The notes below the pieces were generated by a model that worked only from the letters and a program-made list of their open reading frames with translations, was not told the DNA's origin and searched no databases. A program made the translations under genes and the position numbers. Positions 7,105-14,792 of a DNA stretch of 43,941 nucleotides are shown here, piece by piece (position 1 is the first letter of the stretch; the number at the start of each line of letters is the position of its first letter). Location of the stretch: IMG/VR virus record IMGVR_UViG_3300031746_003924, positions 1 through 43,941 of that record; one strand, given 5' to 3'. Origin of the DNA: a virus.

Positions 7105-9017
7105 TATTTTGCTCCCCCCCAATTTTCACCGAGGCTTGCATCGACGACGACGGGGACCTTGAACTTGATGGCTTCTTCCATGAGGTGAACCATCTCATCA
7201 AACGCCTCCTTTCCCTCAATCGTCCTTGGGACCGATTCGTCGAGCTCGTCGTGCACCGTCAGGTGAGGATAAAGGACCCCGAACACGCCCGCTTCGTAGC
7301 AGTCGACCATCGCCTTTTTGATAAGGTCGGCCGCGCTTCCCTGAATCACGGCGCTAAGAGCTCTGTGAACTCCTGCTCTCCTCGTTCCTGGCCGCGGGAT
7401 CTCTTCTTTATTCTTCCTTGCTTCAAGGATGATTCGATCAACTTCCTTGATCATCGCTTCCTGGCTTCTCATCGCATTAACTTTTTTTGAAAGTTTCCAG
7501 TCCGCGGGTTCCCAGAGGTTGAACCTTCTCCTCCTGTTAAGTATCGTTAAAACGTATCCCCTGTTCTGAGCCCGCTCCGACGCGGTTTGAAGGGTGGCCT
7601 TAACGAACGGGATCTTTTCATCATACTTTTTTCTAAACGCCTCGGCCTCGCCTCGTGATATCCCAAGATTTTTCGCGAGAGAATCTATCCCCATCCCATA
7701 TATGATTCCAAAGTTTACCGTCTTCGCTTCTCTGCGGGATATGGAGGCTTCTTCGGCGCACCACCCGTGGTAGTCGGTGCGGGGATCTCTTATATATTGG
7801 CTCCTAAATTCATGCGACCCAACCCCCACCGCATAGTGGGCGAAGATGCGAAATTCTATTTGCGAGTAGTCCGCCTTACCCCAGTCGCACCCATCCTCAG
7901 GAATGAACATAGATCTACACAGCGGGCCAAACTCGTCGTCTCGAACGGGGATGAACTGAAGGTTTGGGTGGGAAGAGGAAAATCTTCCCGTCACCGTCCC
8001 ATATTCATCGGAAAGCAGTTGGTTGAATAGGCAGTGGATCCTCCCTCCGATGAGTTGATCTCGTATGGATCCCTCGAGAAATGTGCCGATGAATTTGTCG
8101 AGCGTCCTGCATCGTACTATTAGTTTTGAAATTGGATGATCGTTTTTGTTCAACCAGTCCTGAGTAAACGACGGCTTCCTCGTCTTAGGAGTGAACGAGT
8201 ACTTTACTCCAAATTTATCGAACGCTTTAGCTATGGACTCAGCCGCCCAATGCTGGATCTCGAACCCCACAATTCTTTTTAATTCTCGCCTGTTTTTTAA
8301 AAGCTCCTTCTTTGAAGATTTGATGACCTTATCCAATTTATCAACGTCAATCCGCACTCCAGTTTTTCTCATCTGTAGCAAGAGAGGCATCAACCTCGTC
8401 TCCATTAAAAAAAGATCCCACAAATTTTCCGACCGGAGGATCGGCTCCTGCTTCTTGAATATCTCTTTTGATAGAATCGCGTCTTCTTCGGAGTACGGGC
8501 CAACGGCGCTCGCGGGAAGCCTCCACAAAAATTTCTTAGGATCTCCCTTCCAACCTCTTTCCTCACAAATCCGATCGATCTCAGTTTCGGCTTTTCCTCT
8601 CTTAAGATACTTTCTTCCAAGCGCGTCGAGGTTGTAGCTTCCGCCCTGATTCTCGTTGATGAGCGGCTCGGCATTTTGGACGTCGTACCACAATCCCTTC
8701 ACCTCAATCTTCTCCTCAGTTAAAAAGTCAAAGTCGTATAGGAGGTTGGCACCAAGCTTTATCTGATTCGGCCGACTCAGCTCAGTTCTAAGCCACTTGA
8801 AGACTGCTCCCTTGTTCAAGTTTGGCCCTTCCTCGTGACAGATGGGAAAGTATTGGCAGAAGTCGTCGTCGGCCGCGACCGTCACCCCGATGATATAGGC
8901 GCCGCGGCGAACTCCGGGTCCCTTCTTCTGAAGATCCTCGTCCCGAGTTTCAATGTCGACGACGATCTTTTTAGCGGAAGATAGATCGGGGAATTCTTCA
9001 GGCATCTCCCACGTCAT
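7104..9017 (-). CDS. Family A DNA polymerase with 3'-5' exonuclease
   Basis: 637 residues. The N-terminal DnaQ-type proofreading exonuclease shows Exo I (DIETRD, Asp21 and Glu23), Exo II (YDFDF, ~94-98) and Exo III (YSEEDA, ~175-180). The polymerase domain has motif A (DYSQIEFR, Asp383), motif B (RREAK...NFGIIYG, ~428-441, with Phe436 at the residue that governs sugar discrimination) and motif C (HDE, 589-591). The 5' nuclease domain of bacterial Pol I is absent, as usual in phages. This is the replicative polymerase, working with the primase, SSB-like protein and helicases encoded upstream. Confidence 0.96.
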   Translation of the reverse strand: MTWEMPEEFPDLSSAKKIVVDIETRDEDLQKKGPGVRRGAYIIGVTVAADDDFCQYFPICHEEGPNLNKGAVFKWLRTELSRPNQIKLGANLLYDFDFLTEEKIEVKGLWYDVQNAEPLINENQGGSYNLDALGRKYLKRGKAETEIDRICEERGWKGDPKKFLWRLPASAVGPYSEEDAILSKEIFKKQEPILRSENLWDLFLMETRLMPLLLQMRKTGVRIDVDKLDKVIKSSKKELLKNRRELKRIVGFEIQHWAAESIAKAFDKFGVKYSFTPKTRKPSFTQDWLNKNDHPISKLIVRCRTLDKFIGTFLEGSIRDQLIGGRIHCLFNQLLSDEYGTVTGRFSSSHPNLQFIPVRDDEFGPLCRSMFIPEDGCDWGKADYSQIEFRIFAHYAVGVGSHEFRSQYIRDPRTDYHGWCAEEASISRREAKTVNFGIIYGMGIDSLAKNLGISRGEAEAFRKKYDEKIPFVKATLQTASERAQNRGYVLTILNRRRRFNLWEPADWKLSKKVNAMRSQEAMIKEVDRIILEARKNKEEIPRPGTRRAGVHRALSAVIQGSAADLIKKAMVDCYEAGVFGVLYPHLTVHDELDESVPRTIEGKEAFDEMVHLMEEAIKFKVPVVVDASLGENWGGAK

Positions 9018-9433
9018 ATAAGCGTCTCCTTTTTCCAGAGATTTAATGCAGAAAATAAATCTTGTTCATAAACAATCTTTAATCCTCGAGATTCAATTGC
9101 TTCCGTTGCTAATATTCCCTGTCTCGATAATAATGGTTTATTAAGAACTAACCAAAAATCTACATTAAAAGATCTTAATATATTCGCATCTAACAGGACA
9201 CTTGGAAATTTATCATAAATTGCCGTTCCTGGTTTTTTCATTTGCGTCTTTAATTCTAAAGTAAGATAATGTCTTTTCCATTCTATAAAAAAATCTAGTC
9301 TTTGTTTTGTACCTTTCCACGAAAGCCATTCAGAAGAGAATTCTATTTTATAGGAAAGTTTTACAACTTCAATTATTTTTTTCACACGTTCTACTTGTTC
9401 TAAATTATTTGATACAGTATGATACATACTCAT
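9014..9433 (-). CDS. Putative PD-(D/E)XK endonuclease
   Basis: 139 residues. The ATG at 9433 overlaps the previous stop (ATGA) and lies behind AAAGGAGATAAAG; an upstream GTG/ATG extension is less likely. A core of KQRLDFFIEW then LTLELKTQ resembles the D ... (D/E)-x-K active site of restriction-like nucleases, with alternating strands around it. The C-terminal half (~100-139) looks like an alpha/beta extension. The gene is AT-richer than the polymerase next to it. The nuclease call is tentative. Confidence 0.45.
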   Translation of the reverse strand: MSMYHTVSNNLEQVERVKKIIEVVKLSYKIEFSSEWLSWKGTKQRLDFFIEWKRHYLTLELKTQMKKPGTAIYDKFPSVLLDANILRSFNVDFWLVLNKPLLSRQGILATEAIESRGLKIVYEQDLFSALNLWKKETLI

Positions 9434-9933
9434 ATCTTTATCTCCTTTAAATAAAGGCCTTCCCATTTCGTTGATAGTAAAATTTGTGCATTGTATTTTC
9501 CCCGAGCAATAAATATATTGCCTAAAATTCCACCGGAGGAAAACGATCCCTCATTTTTGCAGAATATGATTCGTCCTTTACGCAGAAATATTAAGGAAGA
9601 TCCCTTGACCAGTTTTTGAAACCATTTTGTCTCTATTCGAGGAAACACGAGAGCGATTCCATTATCATGTTCTACGAACTTATCTATAAACAATTCGATC
9701 AACCCTGTGGAATAAGGCGGATTCATCCATACTCGTCCAAACCATTCTCGATCTAATCCATTCATACGTTCCGTCCAATTTATTTTGGCGTGTGACCAAG
9801 GTCGAGGATCACCGGCGCAGGGATCAAGATCGAAAGGTCCTAAAACTCGGGTTATTTCTCTCGGCGTATTCCACTCATTAGTTTTACTTGGCGTAGAATA
9901 AAGAGTTGAAGTTATTTTGGATTTATTCTTCAT
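9430..9933 (-). CDS. Phage DNA N6-adenine methyltransferase (Dam-like)
   Basis: 167 residues, ATG 9933 behind AAGGAGGAGG. The segments EWNTPREI, FDLDPCAG (SAM-binding region), WMNPPYSTGLIELFIDKF (catalytic NPPY) and ALVFPRIETKWFQ match the small phage N6-adenine methyltransferase family, whose phage T1 member modifies GATC. Such enzymes shield phage DNA from restriction or from mismatch-type nucleases. Target specificity cannot be read here, but GATC is strikingly common in parts of this genome. Confidence 0.88.
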   Translation of the reverse strand: MKNKSKITSTLYSTPSKTNEWNTPREITRVLGPFDLDPCAGDPRPWSHAKINWTERMNGLDREWFGRVWMNPPYSTGLIELFIDKFVEHDNGIALVFPRIETKWFQKLVKGSSLIFLRKGRIIFCKNEGSFSSGGILGNIFIARGKYNAQILLSTKWEGLYLKEIKI

Positions 9934-9953
9934 CGTTTAAACGCCTCCTCCTT

Positions 9954-10328
9954 TCAAATTTTATCGCGGAGATACTGCTTCAATTTTTCATCTTCTGGTT
10001 TGATCCTTATATTTCCTTCTACAAATATCTGGTATGAATCTCGCCCATATCTTCCTATCCCAGGAAGTTGGTCGAAGGGGATCCCCTGCAGAAGGCGCTT
10101 CGTCATCTCCCTCAAATTCTTCTCTCGAGCGTGGTAGAATCCAAGCGGCCTTAAAAAGGATATGATCTTCAACCGAGATCCACTTAAGAAGTGTCTGGGA
10201 GTCGGATACCTTCTAAAAAATTCGTCGATGATCGGCTCGGCCGTTTTGCCGACCACTCGATTTAGGAGGATGCACGAGGCAAGAACCTTCCACGGATCCT
10301 TTCGATATTTTTCCTGAATTAATCCCAT
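9954..10328 (-). CDS. HhH-GPD DNA glycosylase, MBD4-like
   Basis: 124 residues, close to a minimal glycosylase domain, ATG 10328 behind AAGGAG and overlapping the upstream gene by 10 bases. The order DPWKVL, LLNRVVGKTA, RRYPTP, LRPLGFY, then LPGIGRYGRDSYQIF and KPEDEKL follows the C-terminal domain of the vertebrate mismatch glycosylase MBD4 closely. The helix-hairpin-helix is at ~88-95 and the catalytic Asp is Asp97. The endonuclease III iron-sulfur Cys are absent, as in MBD4. MBD4 removes T, U or hydroxymethyl-U opposite G. An alternative is a glycosylase-fold base-modifying enzyme. Confidence 0.82.
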   Translation of the reverse strand: MGLIQEKYRKDPWKVLASCILLNRVVGKTAEPIIDEFFRRYPTPRHFLSGSRLKIISFLRPLGFYHAREKNLREMTKRLLQGIPFDQLPGIGRYGRDSYQIFVEGNIRIKPEDEKLKQYLRDKI

Positions 10329-11158
10329 ATATGCTCCTTGTATAAATCATATTTGCAAGTTCTTATCCCATGATAGTGGAGAAAGACGATTGGTTTTTTA
10401 TCCCGATAATCGCTTCGATAGAACACGTCCGAAAATCCTGATTGAATCAATTTTTTGGCGCAATTCATGCAAGGTCCTGAGGTGCAGAATAAGATCTTTT
10501 TAGAATCTTCTACCCCAAGTTTTAGAAGAGCGTTTTCTTCAGAATGTATGCAGCCGCATTGCCCCTCAATTCCATTGCAGGAATTTACCCAACCTTTCAC
10601 GGTGCCATTAAATCCTAAAGAATAAACCTTCTTCAAGTCCCCTGAAACAATGACCGAACCCGTCTTCATCCTAATACACGTGGATCGCATTGCAATCTGT
10701 TCGGCCATTCGCATATAAATTTCGTACATCGGAATTCGATTCAGAATTTTATTTTTATGAAGTTTGTGAGGATGATCGAAGGTTAATGTCAACTCCAAAT
10801 TTATCGGATGATTATTCTTTCCTATAAAATCTTTGTGATGGACTCGTTCCTTCTTCCATAAAGATCTTTTCAATTGATTTTCCATTATTTGAATATGTTC
10901 GTACTTTTGTTTTCCCTCTGCATAAGAAACCCAATACGGATTTTTATGATTTGATAACCATCTACCACCAGAATGAGATAATTTAACAGATGCTTCAATA
11001 CTTCGAATAGGAATGTTCAATCTTCTCATCGCGCGGGAAATCGTTTTTAAAGATGTGTTTAATTTCACGGCTATTTCGGATTGATTCATTAACTCGTTCC
11101 AATATAACGAGAAAAGTATCCCTGGATCTTCGATGAGAAATTTGGTGTTATTTCCCAT
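10319..11158 (-). CDS. HTH-HNH endonuclease fused to dCMP deaminase-like domain
   Basis: 279 residues from ATG 11158 (AAAGGAGG eight bases upstream); codons further upstream are in frame but lack a good ribosome site. Residues ~14-52 form a helix-turn-helix (NQSEIAVKLNTSLKTISRAM). Residues ~75-135 form an HNH nuclease (VHHKDFIGKNN ... NLELTL ... DHPHKLH). From ~143 on is a cytidine/deoxycytidylate deaminase: CIRMKTGSVIV, FNGTVKG, zinc site CIHSEEN (His205, catalytic Glu207) and PCMNC (Cys230, Cys233). The usual HAE is HSE here. Deamination would turn dCMP (or a 5-substituted dCMP) into the dUMP or dTMP series. Confidence 0.8.
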   Translation of the reverse strand: MGNNTKFLIEDPGILFSLYWNELMNQSEIAVKLNTSLKTISRAMRRLNIPIRSIEASVKLSHSGGRWLSNHKNPYWVSYAEGKQKYEHIQIMENQLKRSLWKKERVHHKDFIGKNNHPINLELTLTFDHPHKLHKNKILNRIPMYEIYMRMAEQIAMRSTCIRMKTGSVIVSGDLKKVYSLGFNGTVKGWVNSCNGIEGQCGCIHSEENALLKLGVEDSKKILFCTSGPCMNCAKKLIQSGFSDVFYRSDYRDKKPIVFLHYHGIRTCKYDLYKEHIWD

Positions 11159-11174
11159 AATATTTTCCTCCTTT

Positions 11175-11876
11175 TTAAAATATCCCCCTTCCTTCCAAGT
11201 CTTTAGCAAAAGCATGAAGAGAACCCACAAAATGAATCAGCCTCGCCGGCTTCGCGTCGACCTGTTCTGCTATATGAAACAGAAGCCGAACGGCGAGGTA
11301 CACGTCCGTGGAAAAAAACGCGAGAAAGTCGCAAGATCTTTGTGTATAGATTAGATTTAACGCACCATCCCGATTAATAAATTGATAGGCTAATGAACAC
11401 GGGACACGATCTCTTCCACCCCAATTCATTATATCCTGATTTACGTTGTATATCGTTATTATTGCCTGCCTCGTATTTGATCTGGATTTTAATTCATGAA
11501 TGACGTACGGGATTTGATACTGCATTCTTTCAGCATAAGAGTATGAAAACACCCCGTCGCGAAGAAACTTTTCCCACTTTGCTTTATCGTGGATCCACGC
11601 CTTTCCTGGATTTGGGTCGTAGGCGTTTGGGTAAAGCCTCTCTTTCGCCTCCTCCTTCGCCCAAAATAAATTGTTTCCCAGGTACTTCACCATCTCGTCA
11701 AGGCCAGAAAATCCGGTCAAAGCATAAGCGTACCCAGATATTTCTATGGTCCTGAACCCTGGGTCTTTGGAGACGTCCCTGTCTTGCACGGTGTCGGACT
11801 GATACCGGATCCCCATCTCAAACAGGTCGCGCTCCACCTCCTTGATCATCTCAACAGCATTTTGGTAAATTCTCAT
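11175..11876 (-). CDS. Thymidylate synthase / dCMP hydroxymethylase homologue
   Basis: 233 residues, ATG 11876 behind AAAGGAGGAG. The thymidylate synthase core is clear: nucleophile Cys160 in RVPCSLAYQF, YTQRSCDFLA (phosphate-binding Arg180), and LIHFVGSLHAF. Two deviations matter. The Asn that reads the pyrimidine in dTMP synthases (PFN-I-x-x-Y) is Asp191 in STDVYLAVRL, the change known from T4 dCMP hydroxymethylase. The His after the Cys is Ser161. The likely substrate is therefore dCMP, giving 5-hydroxymethyl- or 5-methyl-dCMP from methylene-tetrahydrofolate. The gene lies next to the methyltransferase fusion and the deaminase. Confidence 0.82.
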   Translation of the reverse strand: MRIYQNAVEMIKEVERDLFEMGIRYQSDTVQDRDVSKDPGFRTIEISGYAYALTGFSGLDEMVKYLGNNLFWAKEEAKERLYPNAYDPNPGKAWIHDKAKWEKFLRDGVFSYSYAERMQYQIPYVIHELKSRSNTRQAIITIYNVNQDIMNWGGRDRVPCSLAYQFINRDGALNLIYTQRSCDFLAFFSTDVYLAVRLLFHIAEQVDAKPARLIHFVGSLHAFAKDLEGRGIF

Positions 11877-14128
11877 AACTCCTCCTTTCTAAAGACCAGG
11901 ATCGTTTGATACAGCGGCGGGGTTGCTCCGAACTTCTTCTCATAGGTGTTGAGGTGAAGAGTTGGAGGATAGTGCTTCAACACCACCATGAATTCATATG
12001 CTAAATATTTGCTCAAAATATCTCCGATCATCTCGTGCAGCTTAAACGGCTCTCTATTCCGCATCATATCCTTTACTCCGATGACGAACCTCCCGCCAGG
12101 AGCGAGGTGGCCTATGCACTGAGAATAGATTGATTCAAGCGTGCTCCAATACTCCTTGTTCTCCTTTAAGAAAGCAAGGTTGTTGTACTTCGGGTCATAC
12201 CCTATCGTTTTGTTATCCCACTTCTCCTCGCACCTGGAAGCCATGTCATATTGCCTAACATCTCCGGAGTACGGAGGGTTATTTACAATCAGAGAAAATT
12301 TCATGCGCGACAGATTTTTTCCTATATTTCGCGCGTCTCCGTGCAGGATGATGCAGCGTTTTCCGAACGGGTTGTTCATCTTCACGTTATCTAATATTAG
12401 ATCCACAAATTCTATCTCCATCCCAACCGCATTTCTCTTTAGCCGAAGAGCCTCGACCAAGGTCGTCCCCGTTCCGACGGTTGGATCTAAGACCCAGTCT
12501 CCTTCTCTCGTGAACTCCTGAACCGCCCACCGAGCGACGTGGATCGGAGTCTTTGCTGGGTGCCTCGTCTTCTCCATCGGCGAATAGTACGAGTTCTTTT
12601 CGGTTCGATTGTAGTGAGTCCCGTCTGGTCGGATCAACTCGCCGCGATATTTCTTCGCGTATTTGCTCGCCCCAACATAGTCTGAAGGAAGAATCCTCCC
12701 TTTTCTTAAGCAAATTTTCTCGGGGTTACACTCAGGATGTTTGCCTCTTAATTTATCGGGCCCTATCGAATAGGTTCTTACGGGGGCAACCTTTAAGTCC
12801 TTGCCCGCGTGATCTGGCGTGTTCGTGGACGATTTTTTGGGGGTTACCAGGTTGATCGGCTCCTTTTCCGCGCCCTTTATCGCCTTGATTTTGGCCCTTG
12901 GTGTTCTTATGAGGGCAACCTTTAAGTCCTTGCCCGCGTGATCTGGCGCGCCATAGTTGCCTTGAATTGAACAGGGATACAGCCAGCAGGCCTCGCACGG
13001 GCGGCGCGATCCTTTCCTGCGGCACAGGCTCAATTTAGCTTCGTTGATGAACGGGTTTTCTGCGATGAGCCTCTTCCCCGTTACCTTGCGAAACTCCGCT
13101 CCTCTCTCGTGCGCCATGATCTGCTCCGAAATATAGGTGCAAAACTCCACGGGCATAAATTTTCCAATCTGCTTATACACGCAGGCATAAGCCTTTGGGT
13201 TGCGGAGAAAGTCGAGCGGATAAAATATGAAGTTGTCCGGGCACCCTTGAATCCTTGCCCGCTCTCTTTGTGTAAACGGCATCCCAGTATCTTCGCGGTA
13301 GTGGTTGTCTAAGGCCGATCCTCCTCCAGTCAAAACTGGTGAGCGATAATCTAACCTCGCTCGGTAGTATCCTGGGCGCTGCTTTCGCTCCCCCTTCTTA
13401 TTTAAGTACTCGAAGAGTTTCCCCGTAGGATAGTCTTTGAAGAATTCCCTCATCTCTCCGTAGGTGATCTTGTTTCCTTCTCTCACGATCCCGAACTGGT
13501 GCGCCGCCCACCCCTGCGGGATCACGTCTCCTCTTCTCCAGTGGACGTGGTTTATTTTTACGTCGTCCTTCTTCGGAAGATCCTTTATCACGTCGATCAA
13601 TTTTTTCTGGTGCTCAAATTCGCCGGGAAAGAATGTGAACTTCTTTTCCTTCTTGGCTCCGATCAAGAAGAATCTTCTGCGGAGAAACTGCGTATTTCCG
13701 TAGTGATAGTTGGAGATCCACTCAGGATATAGGTCGTAACCCGGAAGTTCTTCCGCGTATTTTTCTACCGGGACGGCGATGAGAGATTTTGGGAGGTTGT
13801 CCATGACGAAATAATTTGGGCTCACCTCCTTCACCATTTTGATGAACAGCGGGATGTCTCCAGGGTCGTCGAACTTCGGCTTGTTGCATCGGAGGTTGGA
13901 AAAGTTCCCGCACTCCGGATGAGAAAAAACTATGTCAATATTTTTAATGTCGGGAGCCTCTTCAAAAGCTTTTACCATATAGGTTCCAGGAAAATTCTTC
14001 TCAAAAGTTCCCGTATGATAGTATTTTCGCCACTCGATGTTTCCAATCACCTTAAATCCGGCCGATCTTGCCCCGATCAGCATGGATCCGATCCCGCAGG
14101 TAAGGCCCAGAGCAGTAAGTTGCTTCAT
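11873..14128 (-). CDS. Fused C5-cytosine-like and N6/N4-amino DNA methyltransferase
   Basis: 751 residues, ATG 14128 behind AAAGGAGGAAAG. Residues 1-~340 are a C5-cytosine methyltransferase: motif I ALGLTCGIGS, catalytic Cys73 in SHPECGNFS, motif VI as MDN instead of ENV, motif VIII QFLRRRFFLIGA and motif X YKQIGKFMP. A linker (~360-500) has four Cys (369, 378, 381, 386) and an 11-residue direct repeat (395-405 and 438-448). Residues ~505-751 are a second SAM enzyme with DPTVGTGTT (548-556) and NPPY (617-620), an amino-methyltransferase type. Both active sites look intact. It probably modifies phage DNA; the divergent motif VI could mean an altered base target. Confidence 0.85.
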   Translation of the reverse strand: MKQLTALGLTCGIGSMLIGARSAGFKVIGNIEWRKYYHTGTFEKNFPGTYMVKAFEEAPDIKNIDIVFSHPECGNFSNLRCNKPKFDDPGDIPLFIKMVKEVSPNYFVMDNLPKSLIAVPVEKYAEELPGYDLYPEWISNYHYGNTQFLRRRFFLIGAKKEKKFTFFPGEFEHQKKLIDVIKDLPKKDDVKINHVHWRRGDVIPQGWAAHQFGIVREGNKITYGEMREFFKDYPTGKLFEYLNKKGERKQRPGYYRARLDYRSPVLTGGGSALDNHYREDTGMPFTQRERARIQGCPDNFIFYPLDFLRNPKAYACVYKQIGKFMPVEFCTYISEQIMAHERGAEFRKVTGKRLIAENPFINEAKLSLCRRKGSRRPCEACWLYPCSIQGNYGAPDHAGKDLKVALIRTPRAKIKAIKGAEKEPINLVTPKKSSTNTPDHAGKDLKVAPVRTYSIGPDKLRGKHPECNPEKICLRKGRILPSDYVGASKYAKKYRGELIRPDGTHYNRTEKNSYYSPMEKTRHPAKTPIHVARWAVQEFTREGDWVLDPTVGTGTTLVEALRLKRNAVGMEIEFVDLILDNVKMNNPFGKRCIILHGDARNIGKNLSRMKFSLIVNNPPYSGDVRQYDMASRCEEKWDNKTIGYDPKYNNLAFLKENKEYWSTLESIYSQCIGHLAPGGRFVIGVKDMMRNREPFKLHEMIGDILSKYLAYEFMVVLKHYPPTLHLNTYEKKFGATPPLYQTILVFRKEEL
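12784..12819. repeat. 36-bp direct repeat, copy 1
   Basis: A perfect 36-base match to 12913-12948, 129 bases away, inside the linker of the methyltransferase fusion. The period is a multiple of three, so both copies encode the same peptide (PDHAGKDLKVA). Confidence 0.95.
12913..12948. repeat. 36-bp direct repeat, copy 2
   Basis: Second copy of the repeat at 12784-12819. The unit of 43 codons between copy starts includes a Lys-rich spacer, so the linker may have grown by in-frame duplication. Confidence 0.95.
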
Positions 14129-14153
14129 CTTTCCTCCTTTCTAACCGCGTATT

Positions 14154-14792
14154 TTAGTACTGGCTCCTCTGACGAAATTTATTAACCTCCGATTTTTTAA
14201 AATAGTAGTCGTAAGCCTTTTCATAGGTCATGCCGATGGCCTCAGCAAACGAGGCCCAGAGAATAAGAACTCTCTGCAATTGACTGTGAAATTTTAGGAC
14301 GTCCGTCTCCATCTGAGCCTGCTTCCACGGCTTATTCTTAAGGCAGTTCATCGCCATCCCGAGCTCGATGATGAGGATCGTGAACCCGTACTGTATCGTT
14401 GGAAGCGCGGGAGAAGATTTGTACAAAGATTTTAGCCGATCGTCCCCAGTCTTATAGATGGGAAAATCTTCGGCCCCGATCCCGTTCATGATTAAAAGCT
14501 CAAGTATAAAGTGGAGGGCATCCGCGGCTTCTTCAAATCGGTGCGCCTCGTGATCTCTGGGAGCGTCCATGCACTCCGCCAACTCTTCCGTGATCCTCCA
14601 CGCGAAGTCTTTGCAGACGTACTGGCACCGAGGGTCGTCGATGTCGAACTTATCCGGAAGAATCGCGCCGCTTCCCACCCCGTTCTTCTTCTCAATATCG
14701 TGGTACTTGATCATGAGCTCCTTCTGTCGATCAAACATCTCTTCCAAAGGATCCTTCTCCGCTTTTCTTGACTCAACATCTTCAACGTTCAT
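14154..14792 (-). CDS. All-alpha dNTP pyrophosphatase (dUTPase/dCTPase-like)
   Basis: 212 residues, ATG 14792 behind AGAGGAGGT, overlapping the asparagine-synthase-like gene by 11 bases. The Mg-binding pattern of the all-alpha pyrophosphatase superfamily is visible: EELAECMDAP and then HRFEEAADALHFILELLI. This superfamily holds dimeric dUTPases, MazG proteins and the T4 dCTPase. With a dCMP-type modifying enzyme in the same operon, hydrolysis of dCTP (to exclude plain cytosine) is as likely as hydrolysis of dUTP. The substrate cannot be told from sequence. Confidence 0.72.
   Translation of the reverse strand: MNVEDVESRKAEKDPLEEMFDRQKELMIKYHDIEKKNGVGSGAILPDKFDIDDPRCQYVCKDFAWRITEELAECMDAPRDHEAHRFEEAADALHFILELLIMNGIGAEDFPIYKTGDDRLKSLYKSSPALPTIQYGFTILIIELGMAMNCLKNKPWKQAQMETDVLKFHSQLQRVLILWASFAEAIGMTYEKAYDYYFKKSEVNKFRQRSQY

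Noticed and set aside
12784-12948. Direct repeat considered as a possible CRISPR-like array
   Set aside because: There are only two copies, they are in frame inside a methyltransferase gene and encode the same peptide.
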